From: Candidatus Thiodictyon syntrophicum
GTDB taxonomy: Bacteria > Pseudomonadota > Gammaproteobacteria > Chromatiales > Chromatiaceae
Direction: 5' to 3'
DNA length: 64,000 nucleotides
NCBI RefSeq assembly: GCF_002813775.1
Contig: NZ_CP020372.1
Span: forward strand, 1-64,000
Shown: in pieces, positions 25,847-34,947 of the stretch
Position numbering within the stretch: position 1 is the first letter of the stretch
Layout: each line of letters starts with the position of its first letter
Notes under the pieces: generated by a model
Databases searched by the model: none
What the model saw: the letters and a program-made list of their open reading frames with translations, nothing else
What the model was told of the DNA's origin: nothing
Program-made: the position numbers and the translations under genes

Positions 25847-27340
25847 ATGGGTAAGAAACGAGTCGTCATCATTGGGGCCGGTATGGGCGGCCTGACCGCC
25901 GCGCTCAAGCTGGCGGTCCAAGGACTCAACGTGACGCTGGTGGAGCGCGGTACGCACTGCGGCGGAAAGCTCCGCGAGCAACATAGCGGCGAGCGCAGCT
26001 ACTACACCGGCCCCACCGTCCTGACCATGCCCTGGGTGTTCGAGAAGATCTTCGCCGAGGCCGGTGCGGCGTTTCGCGACCACGTCGTGTTGCACCGCGC
26101 CGTGGTGCTTGCCCGCCATGCTTGGGGCCCGGATCAGCGGCTGGATCTCTATACCGACCACGAACGTTCGGCGCAGGCCATCGGCGAGTTCGCGGGCGCG
26201 GCCGAGGCCGCGGGTTTTCTCCGGTTTGCCCAACATGCCAAGCGGGTATTCAGCGCGCTGGAGGGTCCGTTCATGCTCTCGCCGCGGCCGACCCCGATCT
26301 CGATCTTCGGCCGTTTTGGTGTGAGTGATCTCGGCGAGCTGATGCAGATCAAGGCACTCACGACGCTGTGGAGCGCCTTAGGTGGTTTTTTCAAAGACCA
26401 GCGTCTGCGCCAGTTGTTCGGACGCTATGCGACCTATGTCGGCTCGTCGCCATATCTTTCGCCGGCCACGCTGATGCTGATCGCGGATGTCGAAAGCCGT
26501 GGCGTGCATGCTATTGAGGGGGGAATTCACCGCTTGCCGGAGGCGCTGGCCGTGCTTGGTGCGCAGCACGGCGTGACGTTCCGGTATCGCGAGCCGGCCG
26601 CCGAAATCGTCGTGCGCGGTGGGCGGGTGGCCGGCGTGCGGCTTGCCAGCGGTGAGCATCTTGACGCCGATGTGGTCGTGTTTAACGGTGACGCGGCGGC
26701 CATCGGGGCCGGGTTGATGGGCCGGCAGGTGAGCCGAGCGATCCCGCCGGTCGCTGCCGGCAAACGCTCTCATTCGGTGGTCACATGGAATCTTGTGGCC
26801 AAGCCGCAGGGCTTCCCGCTCCAGTACCATAACGTTTTTTTCCCGCCGGACTACGCGCAGGAGTTTCATGCCGTTTTCGATGAGCTGCGGCTGCCGTCGG
26901 ACCCGACCGTCTACATTTGCGCGCAGGATCGGGGCAATCCCGACGCTGCCGCTCCCCAAGGTCCCGAGCGGCTACTGTTGGTGGTCAACGCGCCGGCCCG
27001 GGGCGACACCCAAACCATTGCCGACAGTGACATTCGCCGGTGCGAAGCGCGGGTCTTTGGCCTGCTGGAGCACTGCGGCCTGACCCTGGAGCAAACCTGT
27101 GAGGCCGTGATCACGACGCCCGCGCATTTCGAGCGGAGCTACCCGGCCTCCGGCGGTGCCGTATTCGGGCGGGCCTCCCATGGTTGGCGCGCATCGTTTG
27201 ACCGCCCCGGTGCCAAGACCCGCATCCCCGGCCTGTACTTGGCGGGCGGGACCGTCCACCCGGGGGCCGGCATACCAATGGCGGCCATCTCGGGCGGTAT
27301 CGCGGCCGCTACCGTGCTCGCGGATCTCGCTGGGCACTGA
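25847..27340 (+). CDS. CrtD-family carotenoid desaturase/ketolase (CruO or CruS type), paralogue 1
   Basis: A 497-aa phytoene-desaturase-like flavoprotein. FAD motif VVIIGAGMGGLTAALKLAVQG at the N terminus, GGKLREQ after it, and the C-terminal flavin signature LYLAGGTVHPGAGIPMAA. Sequences such as LRQLFGRYATYVGSSPYLSPATL and the HGW near the end place it with CrtD (methoxyneurosporene desaturase) rather than CrtI. In Thiodictyon sp. CAD16 two CrtD paralogues, CruO and CruS, were shown to be carotene ketolases; the arrangement here matches two such paralogues. I cannot decide from sequence which is which. It precedes paralogue 2 by 136 bp, same strand. Confidence 0.8.
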   Translation: MGKKRVVIIGAGMGGLTAALKLAVQGLNVTLVERGTHCGGKLREQHSGERSYYTGPTVLTMPWVFEKIFAEAGAAFRDHVVLHRAVVLARHAWGPDQRLDLYTDHERSAQAIGEFAGAAEAAGFLRFAQHAKRVFSALEGPFMLSPRPTPISIFGRFGVSDLGELMQIKALTTLWSALGGFFKDQRLRQLFGRYATYVGSSPYLSPATLMLIADVESRGVHAIEGGIHRLPEALAVLGAQHGVTFRYREPAAEIVVRGGRVAGVRLASGEHLDADVVVFNGDAAAIGAGLMGRQVSRAIPPVAAGKRSHSVVTWNLVAKPQGFPLQYHNVFFPPDYAQEFHAVFDELRLPSDPTVYICAQDRGNPDAAAPQGPERLLLVVNAPARGDTQTIADSDIRRCEARVFGLLEHCGLTLEQTCEAVITTPAHFERSYPASGGAVFGRASHGWRASFDRPGAKTRIPGLYLAGGTVHPGAGIPMAAISGGIAAATVLADLAGH

Positions 27341-27476
27341 TAAGGCGTCGCAGTGAGGCTGGACTCAGACCCTTTGACCTGCCCGGCCTACGATAGCTCG
27401 ACCGGTTGGAACTGCTCAACCCGACTCAGACGTACCGCGGCCGCCTTCCGGGGGCCGCAAGGGGAATGCCGAAGCG

Positions 27477-28964
27477 ATGTCTGAGAAACGCATTGTCGTC
27501 ATCGGGGCTGGGATCGGCGGATTGGCTGCGGCATTGCGCCTGGCGGCGCGCGGGTTGGATGTCACGCTGGTTGAACGCACCGCATTCCCTGGGGGCAAGA
27601 TTCGCCAAGTCATGGTTGGAGCGGCGGCGATGGATGCCGGACCGACCGTGGTCACAATGCGGCCCGTGTTCGAGGAGCTGTTTGCCTATGCCGGCACCTC
27701 CCTGGACGCGCATGTGACGTTACGCCGCGCCGACATCCTTGCACGGCACGCGTGGAGCGAGGATGAGCGGCTGGACCTGTACGCCGACCTCGAGTGCTCT
27801 GCCGACGCCATCGGCCGCTTTGCGGGCGTCAAACAGGCGCTGCTCTTTCGCGCCTTCTGCGCGCGTGCAAGCGACATGTACCGGACCCTCGAGCAGGCAT
27901 TTATCCACCGGGCCAATCCGACCCCGCTGTCGCTGGTGCTGGATTCCGGACTCTTCAATGTCGCCAGGCTTAGACCCTACTCGACGCTCTGGCGCGATCT
28001 CGGCCGCTATTTTCCCGATCAACGCCTGCGCCAGTTGTTCGGCCGCTACGCGACTTATGTGGGCTCATCACCGTTCCAGGCCCCGCCGACGCTCGGTATC
28101 GTGGCCCATGTGGAGTTAGCCGGTGTCTGGATGATTGACGGCGGCACCTACCGTTTACCGCAAGCGCTGGCAGCCTTGGCCGCCGCGCGCGGCGTCAGGT
28201 TTCGCTACGGGATTGACGTGTGTGCGATCGACGTCAGCCGGGGGCGGGCGCGCAGCGTTCAACTGAGCAACGGAGAATGCCTTGAAGCTGACGGTATCGT
28301 CTGCAATGCTGATGTGGCCACCCTCGCGGCCGGGTTATTCGGTCCGAATGTCAAGCGCGCGGCGCGTGCGACGCCGGTTGCGTCGCGCTCGTTGTCGGCG
28401 GTGACCTGGAACCTGTATACGCGGACCACGGGGTTACCGCTGGTGCGGCACAACGTCTTCTTCTGCCGCAACTATGCGGCCGAATTCGATGCCATCTTCA
28501 AGCGCGGTCGCCTGCCCGACGAGGCGACCGTCTACATCTGCGCGCAGGATCGCGATGATCTTGGCAACCTTTCAGTCGATGGCCGCGAGCGGCTGCTGTG
28601 TCTGGTGAATGCGCCGCCGCGCGGCGACCAGAAGCCTTTTGATTCCGTGGAGATCACTACATGCGAGGAGAATACAGTCAAACTGCTGGCACGTTGCGGC
28701 CTGAACCTGGCGTGGCAGCCGGAGAGCGCGGTCGTCACTACACCGATGCAGTTCAACCGGATGTTCCCGGCGACGGGGGGCTCCCTGTACGGGCGGGCCT
28801 CACACGGATGGCGGGGGCCATTCAGCCGGTCGGGGGCGCGCAGCCGGGTGCCGGGGCTCTATCTGGTGGGGGGGAGCGTGCATCCGGGTCCGGGGATGCC
28901 GATGGCGGCGATCTCCGGTCGCTTGGCCGCGGAGGCCGTGCTGCAGGACCTGACTTCGGTGTGA
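27477..28964 (+). CDS. CrtD-family carotenoid desaturase/ketolase (CruO or CruS type), paralogue 2
   Basis: A 495-aa homologue of the preceding protein, sharing the FAD motif (IVVIGAGIGGLAAALRLAARG), LRQLFGRYATYVGSSPFQ, TVYICAQDRDD and LYLVGGSVHPGPGMPMAA. The two are clear duplicates but have diverged well beyond recent copies. The stop overlaps the crtC start (GTGTGA), so it is translationally coupled to crtC, whose product makes the C-1 hydroxyl these enzymes need nearby. C-4 ketolation or C-3,4 desaturation/C-2 ketolation are the candidate reactions. Confidence 0.8.
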   Translation: MSEKRIVVIGAGIGGLAAALRLAARGLDVTLVERTAFPGGKIRQVMVGAAAMDAGPTVVTMRPVFEELFAYAGTSLDAHVTLRRADILARHAWSEDERLDLYADLECSADAIGRFAGVKQALLFRAFCARASDMYRTLEQAFIHRANPTPLSLVLDSGLFNVARLRPYSTLWRDLGRYFPDQRLRQLFGRYATYVGSSPFQAPPTLGIVAHVELAGVWMIDGGTYRLPQALAALAAARGVRFRYGIDVCAIDVSRGRARSVQLSNGECLEADGIVCNADVATLAAGLFGPNVKRAARATPVASRSLSAVTWNLYTRTTGLPLVRHNVFFCRNYAAEFDAIFKRGRLPDEATVYICAQDRDDLGNLSVDGRERLLCLVNAPPRGDQKPFDSVEITTCEENTVKLLARCGLNLAWQPESAVVTTPMQFNRMFPATGGSLYGRASHGWRGPFSRSGARSRVPGLYLVGGSVHPGPGMPMAAISGRLAAEAVLQDLTSV

Positions 28965-29872
28965 GCGTCGGTCCCCGGGGCTATGCCTGGTGGTATGTCG
29001 ATGCGCTGAGCGACGACGGGCGCCACGGGTTGACGCTGATCGCATTCGTCGGCAGCGTGTTTTCGCCGTATTATTTCAGAGGCCGCCGTCGCGGCCTGGA
29101 CAATCCGCACGACTATTGCTCACTGAATGTCTGTCTCTACGGCACACATCGGCGTTGGACCATGACTGAGCGGCGGTCGAAGGCGGTGATCCAGGAAGCC
29201 GCCGCGCTGACCATCGGGCCGAGTGCGCTGCGTTGGAACGCCGATGGCACGCTGACCATCGCTATTGACGAAATCGGCACGCCACTGCCGCAGCGGGTGC
29301 GCGGCCGGATCCGCGTGACGCCGCTGTTCGTCAATGAGCGGGCCTTCACCCTCGATAGTAACGGACGCCATCAGTGGCGCCCGATCGCGCCGAGCGCCCG
29401 CGTCGAGGTCGAACTGTCCCGGCCAGACCTGAGTTGGAGCGGTCACGCCTATTTCGATCGCAACTGGGGCACCGAGCCACTCGAAGATGCCTTCGTTTAC
29501 TGGGACTGGTCGCGGGCGAGTATGGGGGAGGAGAGTGCGATCCTTTATCACGTCGACCGCCGCAGCGACGGGCCGCTATCGCTGGCCTTGCGGTTCGCAG
29601 CCGACGGCACCTTAAGCGAATTCGAGCCGCCGCCGAACCACCGCTTGCCGCGCACACCGATCTGGCAAGTTGCGCGCAGCAGCCAAGCCGATGCAGACCA
29701 TCCGCCGAAGATTGTCAAGACGTTGGAAGACACGCCATTCTACTCGCGCTCAGTGATCGCGTCACACCTGCTGGACCGGCCGGTTACCGCCGTGCATGAG
29801 AGCCTGTCGCTGGACCGTTTTCGCTCGCGCTGGGTCCAGCATCTGCTGCCTTACCGCATGCCCCGGCGCTGA
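28961..29872 (+). CDS. crtC: Carotenoid 1,2-hydratase
   Basis: A 303-aa CrtC family protein. The N-terminal GGYAWWYVDALSDDGRHG-type block of the family appears as YAWWYVDALSDDGRHGLTLI, followed by FVGSVFSPYYF, CSLNVCLYG and the catalytic-domain pattern GHAYFDRNWGTEPLEDAF. CrtC adds water to the 1,2 double bond of the psi end, giving the hydroxyl that CrtF methylates. The start is a GTG at 28961 overlapping the previous stop by 4 bp; a start further upstream inside the crtD paralogue would add the dozen residues seen in longer homologues. Ribosome binding is weak, which fits coupling. Confidence 0.9.
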   Translation: MSVGPRGYAWWYVDALSDDGRHGLTLIAFVGSVFSPYYFRGRRRGLDNPHDYCSLNVCLYGTHRRWTMTERRSKAVIQEAAALTIGPSALRWNADGTLTIAIDEIGTPLPQRVRGRIRVTPLFVNERAFTLDSNGRHQWRPIAPSARVEVELSRPDLSWSGHAYFDRNWGTEPLEDAFVYWDWSRASMGEESAILYHVDRRSDGPLSLALRFAADGTLSEFEPPPNHRLPRTPIWQVARSSQADADHPPKIVKTLEDTPFYSRSVIASHLLDRPVTAVHESLSLDRFRSRWVQHLLPYRMPRR

Positions 29873-30035
29873 CGCCGAGGCCTGAGCGCCCGGCGGCTTC
29901 GTCGGGTTGGGGTCGCCGCCTGAGTGTGTCGTTGGCGCGCAGGTTCGCCGCTGGCGGGAGCGGAGGGTGACAAGGCGTAGGGACCCCCGCGCGGGCGATC
30001 CGCGGCGTTGCCGCGGATCGGCCCAAGCGCCAAGG

Positions 30036-31427
30036 CTAGGGTAGCTGATCAAGTCCGAATTGCGATGGCCCCCGGGGCTGATCGCGCTGCCTACGCAGGG
30101 CCAGCGGCGCAATCGCCACCAGTGCCGCCAACAGCAGCGCAATCTCGATGCCATAGACCAGTCGATAAGCGAGCGAGGGAGCGATCAGCGATCCTCCGGC
30201 CATCCAGCCGCTGAACAGGTCGCGCATCGAACCGCCCAAAGCAATCGCGACACCTTGGCAGGTCGCTTGCACCGCCCCCCAGGCGCCCAGTGCCAGACCG
30301 GCGTGGCCCGTCTCCGCCAGCCCCATGGCCGCGGTCAGGGTACCCACGCTAAACAGCCCGGTGCCCAGTCCGAGCAGTCCGGTACCGATCCGAAATACCA
30401 GGGGCGAATCGACGGTGGCGGCGAAGATGACGAGGCCGAAGCCGGGGATACCGATCAGCGCGCCGGCGGCGGCAATGCGGAACGAGTCGCCGCCGTGGCT
30501 CAATAAATAAGCCGACAGCAGAAAAGCAGTCAAGCCGCCCCCCGCCAACAATGCGGTCAGCGACGTCGTCTGTGCCACCGTCAAGCCGAGGACCTGCGCG
30601 CCATAGGGCTCAAGCAGTATCTCCTGCATGCTGAAGGCGGCGGTGCCCAGTCCGACGGCGATCAGCAGCCGACTGGCGAGGCCGCCGCTGAGGAAAGCCT
30701 GCCAGGTTTCGCGAAACGGCGGGCGCGGGATGTCGGCCACCGCCCGCTTGAGATCGATGGCCTCCTGTTTCCAGGCCGCAGCCAGACAGAGAAGGATCGA
30801 TGCCAGGGCCGCGCCGTGGACGACCTCGACCAGTCTCTGGTGCGAGAAATTCTCGAGCAAATGCCCGAACAGCAGGGCCGCGCCGACCATCGAGAGTAGC
30901 AGCGCCGCATAGAGCAACGCGACCACGCGCGGGCGCTTGGCGACGGGCGCCAAGTCCGTCGCCAGCGCCAGGCCCGCGGTCTGTACCGTATGCATGCCGG
31001 CACCCACCATCAAAAACGACACGGCGGCCGCGATTTGTCCAACGATGAGCATCTTGTTGGTCGGGTCGGACAAAATCAGGATCGAGTAGGGCATGATGGC
31101 GAAGCCGCCGTACTGCAGCATACTGCCCAGCGCGATGTACGGCACGCGACGCCACCCGAACGCCGAGTGATGATAGTCGGAGCGATGCCCGATCAGTGCC
31201 CGCAGCGGTGCGAACACCAGCGGCAACGCGACCATCAAGGATACCAGCCACGTGGATACGTGGAGTTCGACGACCATGACACGATTGAGGGTGCCGTACA
31301 GGAGGACCATCGCCATGCCCACGGCGACCTGAAACAGCGACAGGCGCAGGATTCGGAGCAACGGAAGCTCCGCAGAGGCCACGTCTGCAAAGGGCAGACG
31401 CACCACGAAGTCAACAAATCGACTCAT
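30036..31427 (-). CDS. pucC: PucC/LhaA-family light-harvesting assembly protein
   Basis: A 463-aa major-facilitator-type membrane protein with about 12 helices. It is the BCD (bacteriochlorophyll delivery) subfamily: LRILRLSLFQVAVGMAMVLL, TLNRVMVVELHVSTWLVSL, ALIGHRSDYHHSAFGWRRVP and the later GLGTGLFSVGTLTAAM are diagnostic. These proteins help assemble LH1 or LH2. Here it lies convergent to crtC rather than in an LH2 operon, so LhaA (LH1) and PucC (LH2) roles cannot be told apart by context. Confidence 0.9.
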   Translation of the reverse strand: MSRFVDFVVRLPFADVASAELPLLRILRLSLFQVAVGMAMVLLYGTLNRVMVVELHVSTWLVSLMVALPLVFAPLRALIGHRSDYHHSAFGWRRVPYIALGSMLQYGGFAIMPYSILILSDPTNKMLIVGQIAAAVSFLMVGAGMHTVQTAGLALATDLAPVAKRPRVVALLYAALLLSMVGAALLFGHLLENFSHQRLVEVVHGAALASILLCLAAAWKQEAIDLKRAVADIPRPPFRETWQAFLSGGLASRLLIAVGLGTAAFSMQEILLEPYGAQVLGLTVAQTTSLTALLAGGGLTAFLLSAYLLSHGGDSFRIAAAGALIGIPGFGLVIFAATVDSPLVFRIGTGLLGLGTGLFSVGTLTAAMGLAETGHAGLALGAWGAVQATCQGVAIALGGSMRDLFSGWMAGGSLIAPSLAYRLVYGIEIALLLAALVAIAPLALRRQRDQPRGPSQFGLDQLP

Positions 31428-31666
31428 AGCCGCTTATCTTGGTCAAAACGTAAGGGTAACGGCTTCGCGTGCAAGCGTCAACGGTGTTTGCAGCTCAGGC
31501 GACGCGGCCTGGCAGCCGTCCCTTCCCTGTCGGCACCGGCGCGGCCCGACCGCGTAGGGTCGCGGCCGCCGCGCCCTGGCCGGTGTCGCGCAGGACCGTG
31601 GTGAGGGCGGGGAGCTGAGGGCGGGGAGCAGTGCCCGCCGCATCCGCAGGTTGGGGGGAAAGTGGA

Positions 31667-31703
31667 TTGACTGGGTGGGAGCAAATGTCTATCTTACCTG
31701 ACA
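31667..31703 (+). promoter_or_regulatory. crtE promoter with PpsR/CrtJ-type site
   Basis: TTGACT (31667-31672), 17-bp spacer, TATCTT (31690-31695). A TGT-N12-ACA palindrome at 31686-31703 covers the -10, so a bound repressor would block polymerase. The block TTGACTGGGTGGG...GTCTAT is shared with the crtF promoter and with 13835. Start codon at 31764, about 60 bp further. Confidence 0.75.
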
Positions 31704-31763
31704 CATGCAAATGTCAACCGACAAGTACAGATGACTCCGAATCCGTCCACGAGAGGGCCTACC

Positions 31764-32633
31764 ATGGAACCGACGCAGCGTATCGAGCAGGCACTGGAAG
31801 CGGCTATCGTCTCCGCCCAGGGGCCGGGGTGTCCGCCCGGCTTCGCCCAGGCCTTGAGGTACTCGGTATTTCCCGGTGGGGCACGGATCCGCCCGCGCCT
31901 GTGTCTGGCGGTCGCCTGGGCCTGCGGCAACAGTGACCCGGAGACGACGGACGCCGCCGCCGCTGCGATCGAGCTTCTGCATTGTGCCTCGCTGGTGCAT
32001 GACGACCTGCCCTGTTTCGACGACTCCACCCTGCGGCGCGGCCGGCCATCGGTCCACTGTGCCTATGGGGAGCGACTCGCGGTGTTGGCCGGGGATGCCC
32101 TGATCGTACTCGCCTTCGAGATTGTCGCGCGCCGGATCATCGCGGCGCCGGCCAACGTCAGCCGGGTCATGGCCACGATCGCCCGCTGCACCGGTGCGCC
32201 GGTCGGCATTTGTGCCGGACAGGCTTGGGAGTGCGAGTCCGAGGTCGTGCTGGAGGATTACCACCGCGCCAAGACCGGGTCGTTGTTCGTCGCCGCCACC
32301 GTAGCCGGGGCCGAGTCCGTCGGGGCCCCGACCGAGTCCTGGCGTCTGGTCGGCGAGCGTTTGGGCGAGGCCTATCAGGTGGCGGACGACTTGGGTGATG
32401 CCATGGCCTCCAGCCGTGAGATGGGCAAACCACTGGGGCGCGACAGCTCGCTGGGGCGCCCGAATGCCGTCCAGGAGTTGGGTATCGAGGGTGCCGTGAG
32501 GCGGCTCAAGGATCTGGTCGCCAGTGCGACCGATGCCGTTCCCGCCTGTCCCGGGGCGCCCGCCCTCCAGGCGCTGATCGCCGCCGAGTCGCGGCGGATC
32601 TTACCGGAGGAACTCGCGCGGCTCGCCGCGTGA
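31764..32633 (+). CDS. crtE: Geranylgeranyl diphosphate synthase
   Basis: A 289-aa trans-isoprenyl diphosphate synthase. First Asp-rich motif DDLPCFDD at about residues 81-88, second DDLGD at about 209-213, and GGARIRPRL for substrate binding. It makes GGPP for carotenoids and for the phytyl tail of bacteriochlorophyll. The ATG at 31764 follows GAGAGGG. It is the first gene of the photosynthesis superoperon; in related bacteria crtF follows crtE before bchC, and here only a crtF remnant is left in that place. Confidence 0.95.
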   Translation: MEPTQRIEQALEAAIVSAQGPGCPPGFAQALRYSVFPGGARIRPRLCLAVAWACGNSDPETTDAAAAAIELLHCASLVHDDLPCFDDSTLRRGRPSVHCAYGERLAVLAGDALIVLAFEIVARRIIAAPANVSRVMATIARCTGAPVGICAGQAWECESEVVLEDYHRAKTGSLFVAATVAGAESVGAPTESWRLVGERLGEAYQVADDLGDAMASSREMGKPLGRDSSLGRPNAVQELGIEGAVRRLKDLVASATDAVPACPGAPALQALIAAESRRILPEELARLAA

Positions 32634-32635
32634 TG

Positions 32636-32796
32636 GCGCCTGTGGGTTCGGCTTGTCCGGGCCATGGGCCGCGGGCGTGCGCACACCAGCGCAGCACTCA
32701 CCGCGCTGCTGAGCCGGAGCGGCTTCGCGAGGGTGCGCGAGGTCTCCAGGCGCCGCCCCTGCGGCCGCGCCGCCTGGTCGCCCGTACCCGAGGATT
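32636..32796 (+). pseudogene. crtF: Remnant of a second crtF (3' end)
   Basis: Frame of 32664 reads AMGRGRAHTSAALTALLSRS then GFARVREVSRRRP, aligning with the C terminus of the intact CrtF ([20 protein letters not shown], then [13 protein letters not shown]). After RRP the match moves to the next frame (LRPRRLVART versus [10 protein letters not shown]), so there is a frameshift near 32758. Everything upstream of the last ~45 codons is gone; the remnant starts right behind the crtE stop, which suggests deletion of most of an ancestral crtE-crtF-bchC arrangement. Confidence 0.8.
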
Positions 32797-32800
32797 CGAG

Positions 32801-32840
32801 TGTCAATACTGGTTGACATCCGATGCAGTAAGGCTAGACT
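32801..32840 (+). promoter_or_regulatory. bchC promoter with PpsR/CrtJ-type site
   Basis: TGTCAATACTGGTTGACA (32801-32818) is a TGT-N12-ACA palindrome with 6-bp perfect arms. Its right arm is the -35 TTGACA (32813-32818), followed after 16 bp by -10 TAGACT (32835-32840). It lies about 75 bp before the bchC GTG. The site differs by one base from that upstream of crtI (48271-48288). Confidence 0.8.
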
Positions 32841-32915
32841 GACACAAGTTTCGCGGGCCGCCATTTTGGCCGCCCCCGCGTCCCCCCGAATCGCCAGAGA
32901 CGACCGAGCACCCGA

Positions 32916-33863
32916 GTGAATATCACAACCACCGCCGTGGTCTTCGCGCAGCCCGGGCAATTGCGCCTCGAGCGGCTCGAACTCACGCCTCCCGGCCCGG
33001 AGGACGTGGTGGTCGATATCGACTGGAGCGGCATCAGCACGGGCACCGAGCGCCTGCTCTGGACCGGGCGCATGCCCAGCTTCCCGGGGATGGGCTATCC
33101 CCTGGTCCCGGGATATGAGTCGGTGGGTCGGGTCGCCATCGCGGGCGCTCGCTCCGGGCTCCAGGAGGGCGCGACCGTGTTCGTGCCGGGCGCCAACTGT
33201 TACGGTCCGGTGCGCGGGCTCTTCGGCGGGGCCGCGGCGCGCATCGTGGTCCCGGGTGCGCGCGTCGTGCCGATCGCGGCGGCCCTGGCCGAGCGGGGCG
33301 TGCTGCTCGCCTTGGCCGCGACGGCCTACCACGCCCTCGCGGCGTCCCCGGCGCAACTGCCCCAACTCATCGTCGGACACGGGGTCCTCGGGCGCTTGAT
33401 CGCACGGCTCACCCTGGCGCTGGGCGGCGAGCCGCCGGTCGTCTGGGAGACCGACACGGGGCGCGCCGACGGTGCCGTCGGCTATTGCGTGTGCCATCCG
33501 GACGCCGATACCCGTCAGGATTACCGCGCCATCTATGACGTGAGCGGCGACGCGAGCCTGCTCGATCGGCTGATCGCCCGGCTGGCGCCGCAGGGGGAGA
33601 TCGTGCTTGCGGGCTTCTATAGTGAGCCCCTGTCCTTCCTGTTTCCCCCGGCCTTCAAGCGCGAGCCGCGGCTGCGGGTGGCAGCGGAGTTCAAGGAGCC
33701 CGACCTGCGCGAGGCCAAGGGGCTGGCCGAGTCCGGGGCCTTGTCGCTGGATGGCCTCATCACCCACCGCCACCCGGCCGCGGAGGCCGCGCTGGCCTAT
33801 CCGACCGCCTTCGGCGATCCCCGTTGCCTCAAGATGATCCTCGACTGGAGGCCAGACGCATGA
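32916..33863 (+). CDS. bchC: 3-hydroxyethyl bacteriochlorophyllide a dehydrogenase
   Basis: A 315-aa zinc-dehydrogenase-like protein (medium-chain type without the structural zinc lobe). Typical BchC features are [36 protein letters not shown] and [19 protein letters not shown]. It oxidises the 3-hydroxyethyl group to the 3-acetyl group of bacteriochlorophyll a. The start is a GTG at 32916. Its stop overlaps the bchX ATG by four bases. Confidence 0.95.
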   Translation: MNITTTAVVFAQPGQLRLERLELTPPGPEDVVVDIDWSGISTGTERLLWTGRMPSFPGMGYPLVPGYESVGRVAIAGARSGLQEGATVFVPGANCYGPVRGLFGGAAARIVVPGARVVPIAAALAERGVLLALAATAYHALAASPAQLPQLIVGHGVLGRLIARLTLALGGEPPVVWETDTGRADGAVGYCVCHPDADTRQDYRAIYDVSGDASLLDRLIARLAPQGEIVLAGFYSEPLSFLFPPAFKREPRLRVAAEFKEPDLREAKGLAESGALSLDGLITHRHPAAEAALAYPTAFGDPRCLKMILDWRPDA

Positions 33864-34885
33864 CCATTCCCACCGGCCAGACCAGCCCGGTGCTCGCCCA
33901 GCGCGACCTAGGCGAGGGCCAGAGCGGCGCGGGTCGGCCCCAGGGTGCCGCCGTGGCTGCGCCGACTCCCCTGACCGGCCGCCAGACCCAGATCATCGCG
34001 ATCTACGGCAAGGGCGGGATCGGCAAGAGCTTCACCCTTGCCAATCTCTCCTACATGATGGCCCAGCAGGGCAAGAAGGTCTTGCTGATCGGTTGCGACC
34101 CCAAGAGCGACACCACGACACTCCTCTTCGGCGGGCGCGCCTGCCCCACCATCATCGAGACCTCCAGCAAGAAGAAGGCAGCCGGGGAGCCGGTGCGCAT
34201 CGGTGATGTCTGCTTCAAGCGTGACGGCGTCTACGCGATGGAGCTGGGCGGACCTGAGGTCGGCCGTGGCTGCGGCGGGCGGGGCATCATTCACGGCTTT
34301 GAGTTGCTCGATAGCCTGGGCTTCCACGAGTGGGACTTCGACTATGTCCTGCTCGACTTCCTGGGTGATGTGGTCTGCGGTGGCTTCGGCCTGCCGATTG
34401 CCCGTGACCTCTGCCAAAAGGTCATCGTGGTCGGCTCCAATGACCTGCAATCGCTTTATGTCGCCAATAATGTGTGCAGCGCCGTGGACTATTTCCGCAA
34501 CTTGGGCGGCAACGTGGGCGTGGCCGGTATGGTCATCAACAAGGACGACGGCACCGGCGAGGCCCAGGCCTTCGCCCAGGCGGTCGGTATTCCGGTGCTC
34601 GGCTGCATCCCCGCCAACGAAGAGATCCGTCGTAAGAGCGCGAGCTACCAGATCGTCGGCGCCCCCGGCAGTACCTGGGGCCCCCTGTTTGAGGCCCTCG
34701 CGCTCAACGTCGAGCAATCGATTCCCCAGCGCCCCACACCGCTGAGCCCGGAAGGTCTGCTGGACCTGTTCAAGGCTGACGACGTCGGTCGCCATGTAGT
34801 CTTGGAGCCGGCCACGATCGAGGACATGCGCGGCAAGGCCTATGCGCCCAAACCGTCCCTCGAAGTCATCTACGACGACGCCTGA
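33860..34885 (+). CDS. bchX: Chlorophyllide a reductase iron protein
   Basis: A 341-aa nitrogenase-reductase-like (NifH family) ATPase. P-loop [12 protein letters not shown] at about 50-61; Cys ligands of the shared [4Fe-4S] cluster appear in [13 protein letters not shown] and [11 protein letters not shown]. It passes electrons to BchYZ for reduction of ring B of chlorophyllide a. The N-terminal 40 residues are a Gln/Gly/Ala-rich extension usual in BchX. It is coupled to bchC by a 4-bp overlap. Confidence 0.95.
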   Translation: MTIPTGQTSPVLAQRDLGEGQSGAGRPQGAAVAAPTPLTGRQTQIIAIYGKGGIGKSFTLANLSYMMAQQGKKVLLIGCDPKSDTTTLLFGGRACPTIIETSSKKKAAGEPVRIGDVCFKRDGVYAMELGGPEVGRGCGGRGIIHGFELLDSLGFHEWDFDYVLLDFLGDVVCGGFGLPIARDLCQKVIVVGSNDLQSLYVANNVCSAVDYFRNLGGNVGVAGMVINKDDGTGEAQAFAQAVGIPVLGCIPANEEIRRKSASYQIVGAPGSTWGPLFEALALNVEQSIPQRPTPLSPEGLLDLFKADDVGRHVVLEPATIEDMRGKAYAPKPSLEVIYDDA

Positions 34886-34947
34886 GAGATTCGACCAACA
34901 CGCGCTGAAGAGCCCGCAACTCCAGGCGCAGAGACCGACATTACATA

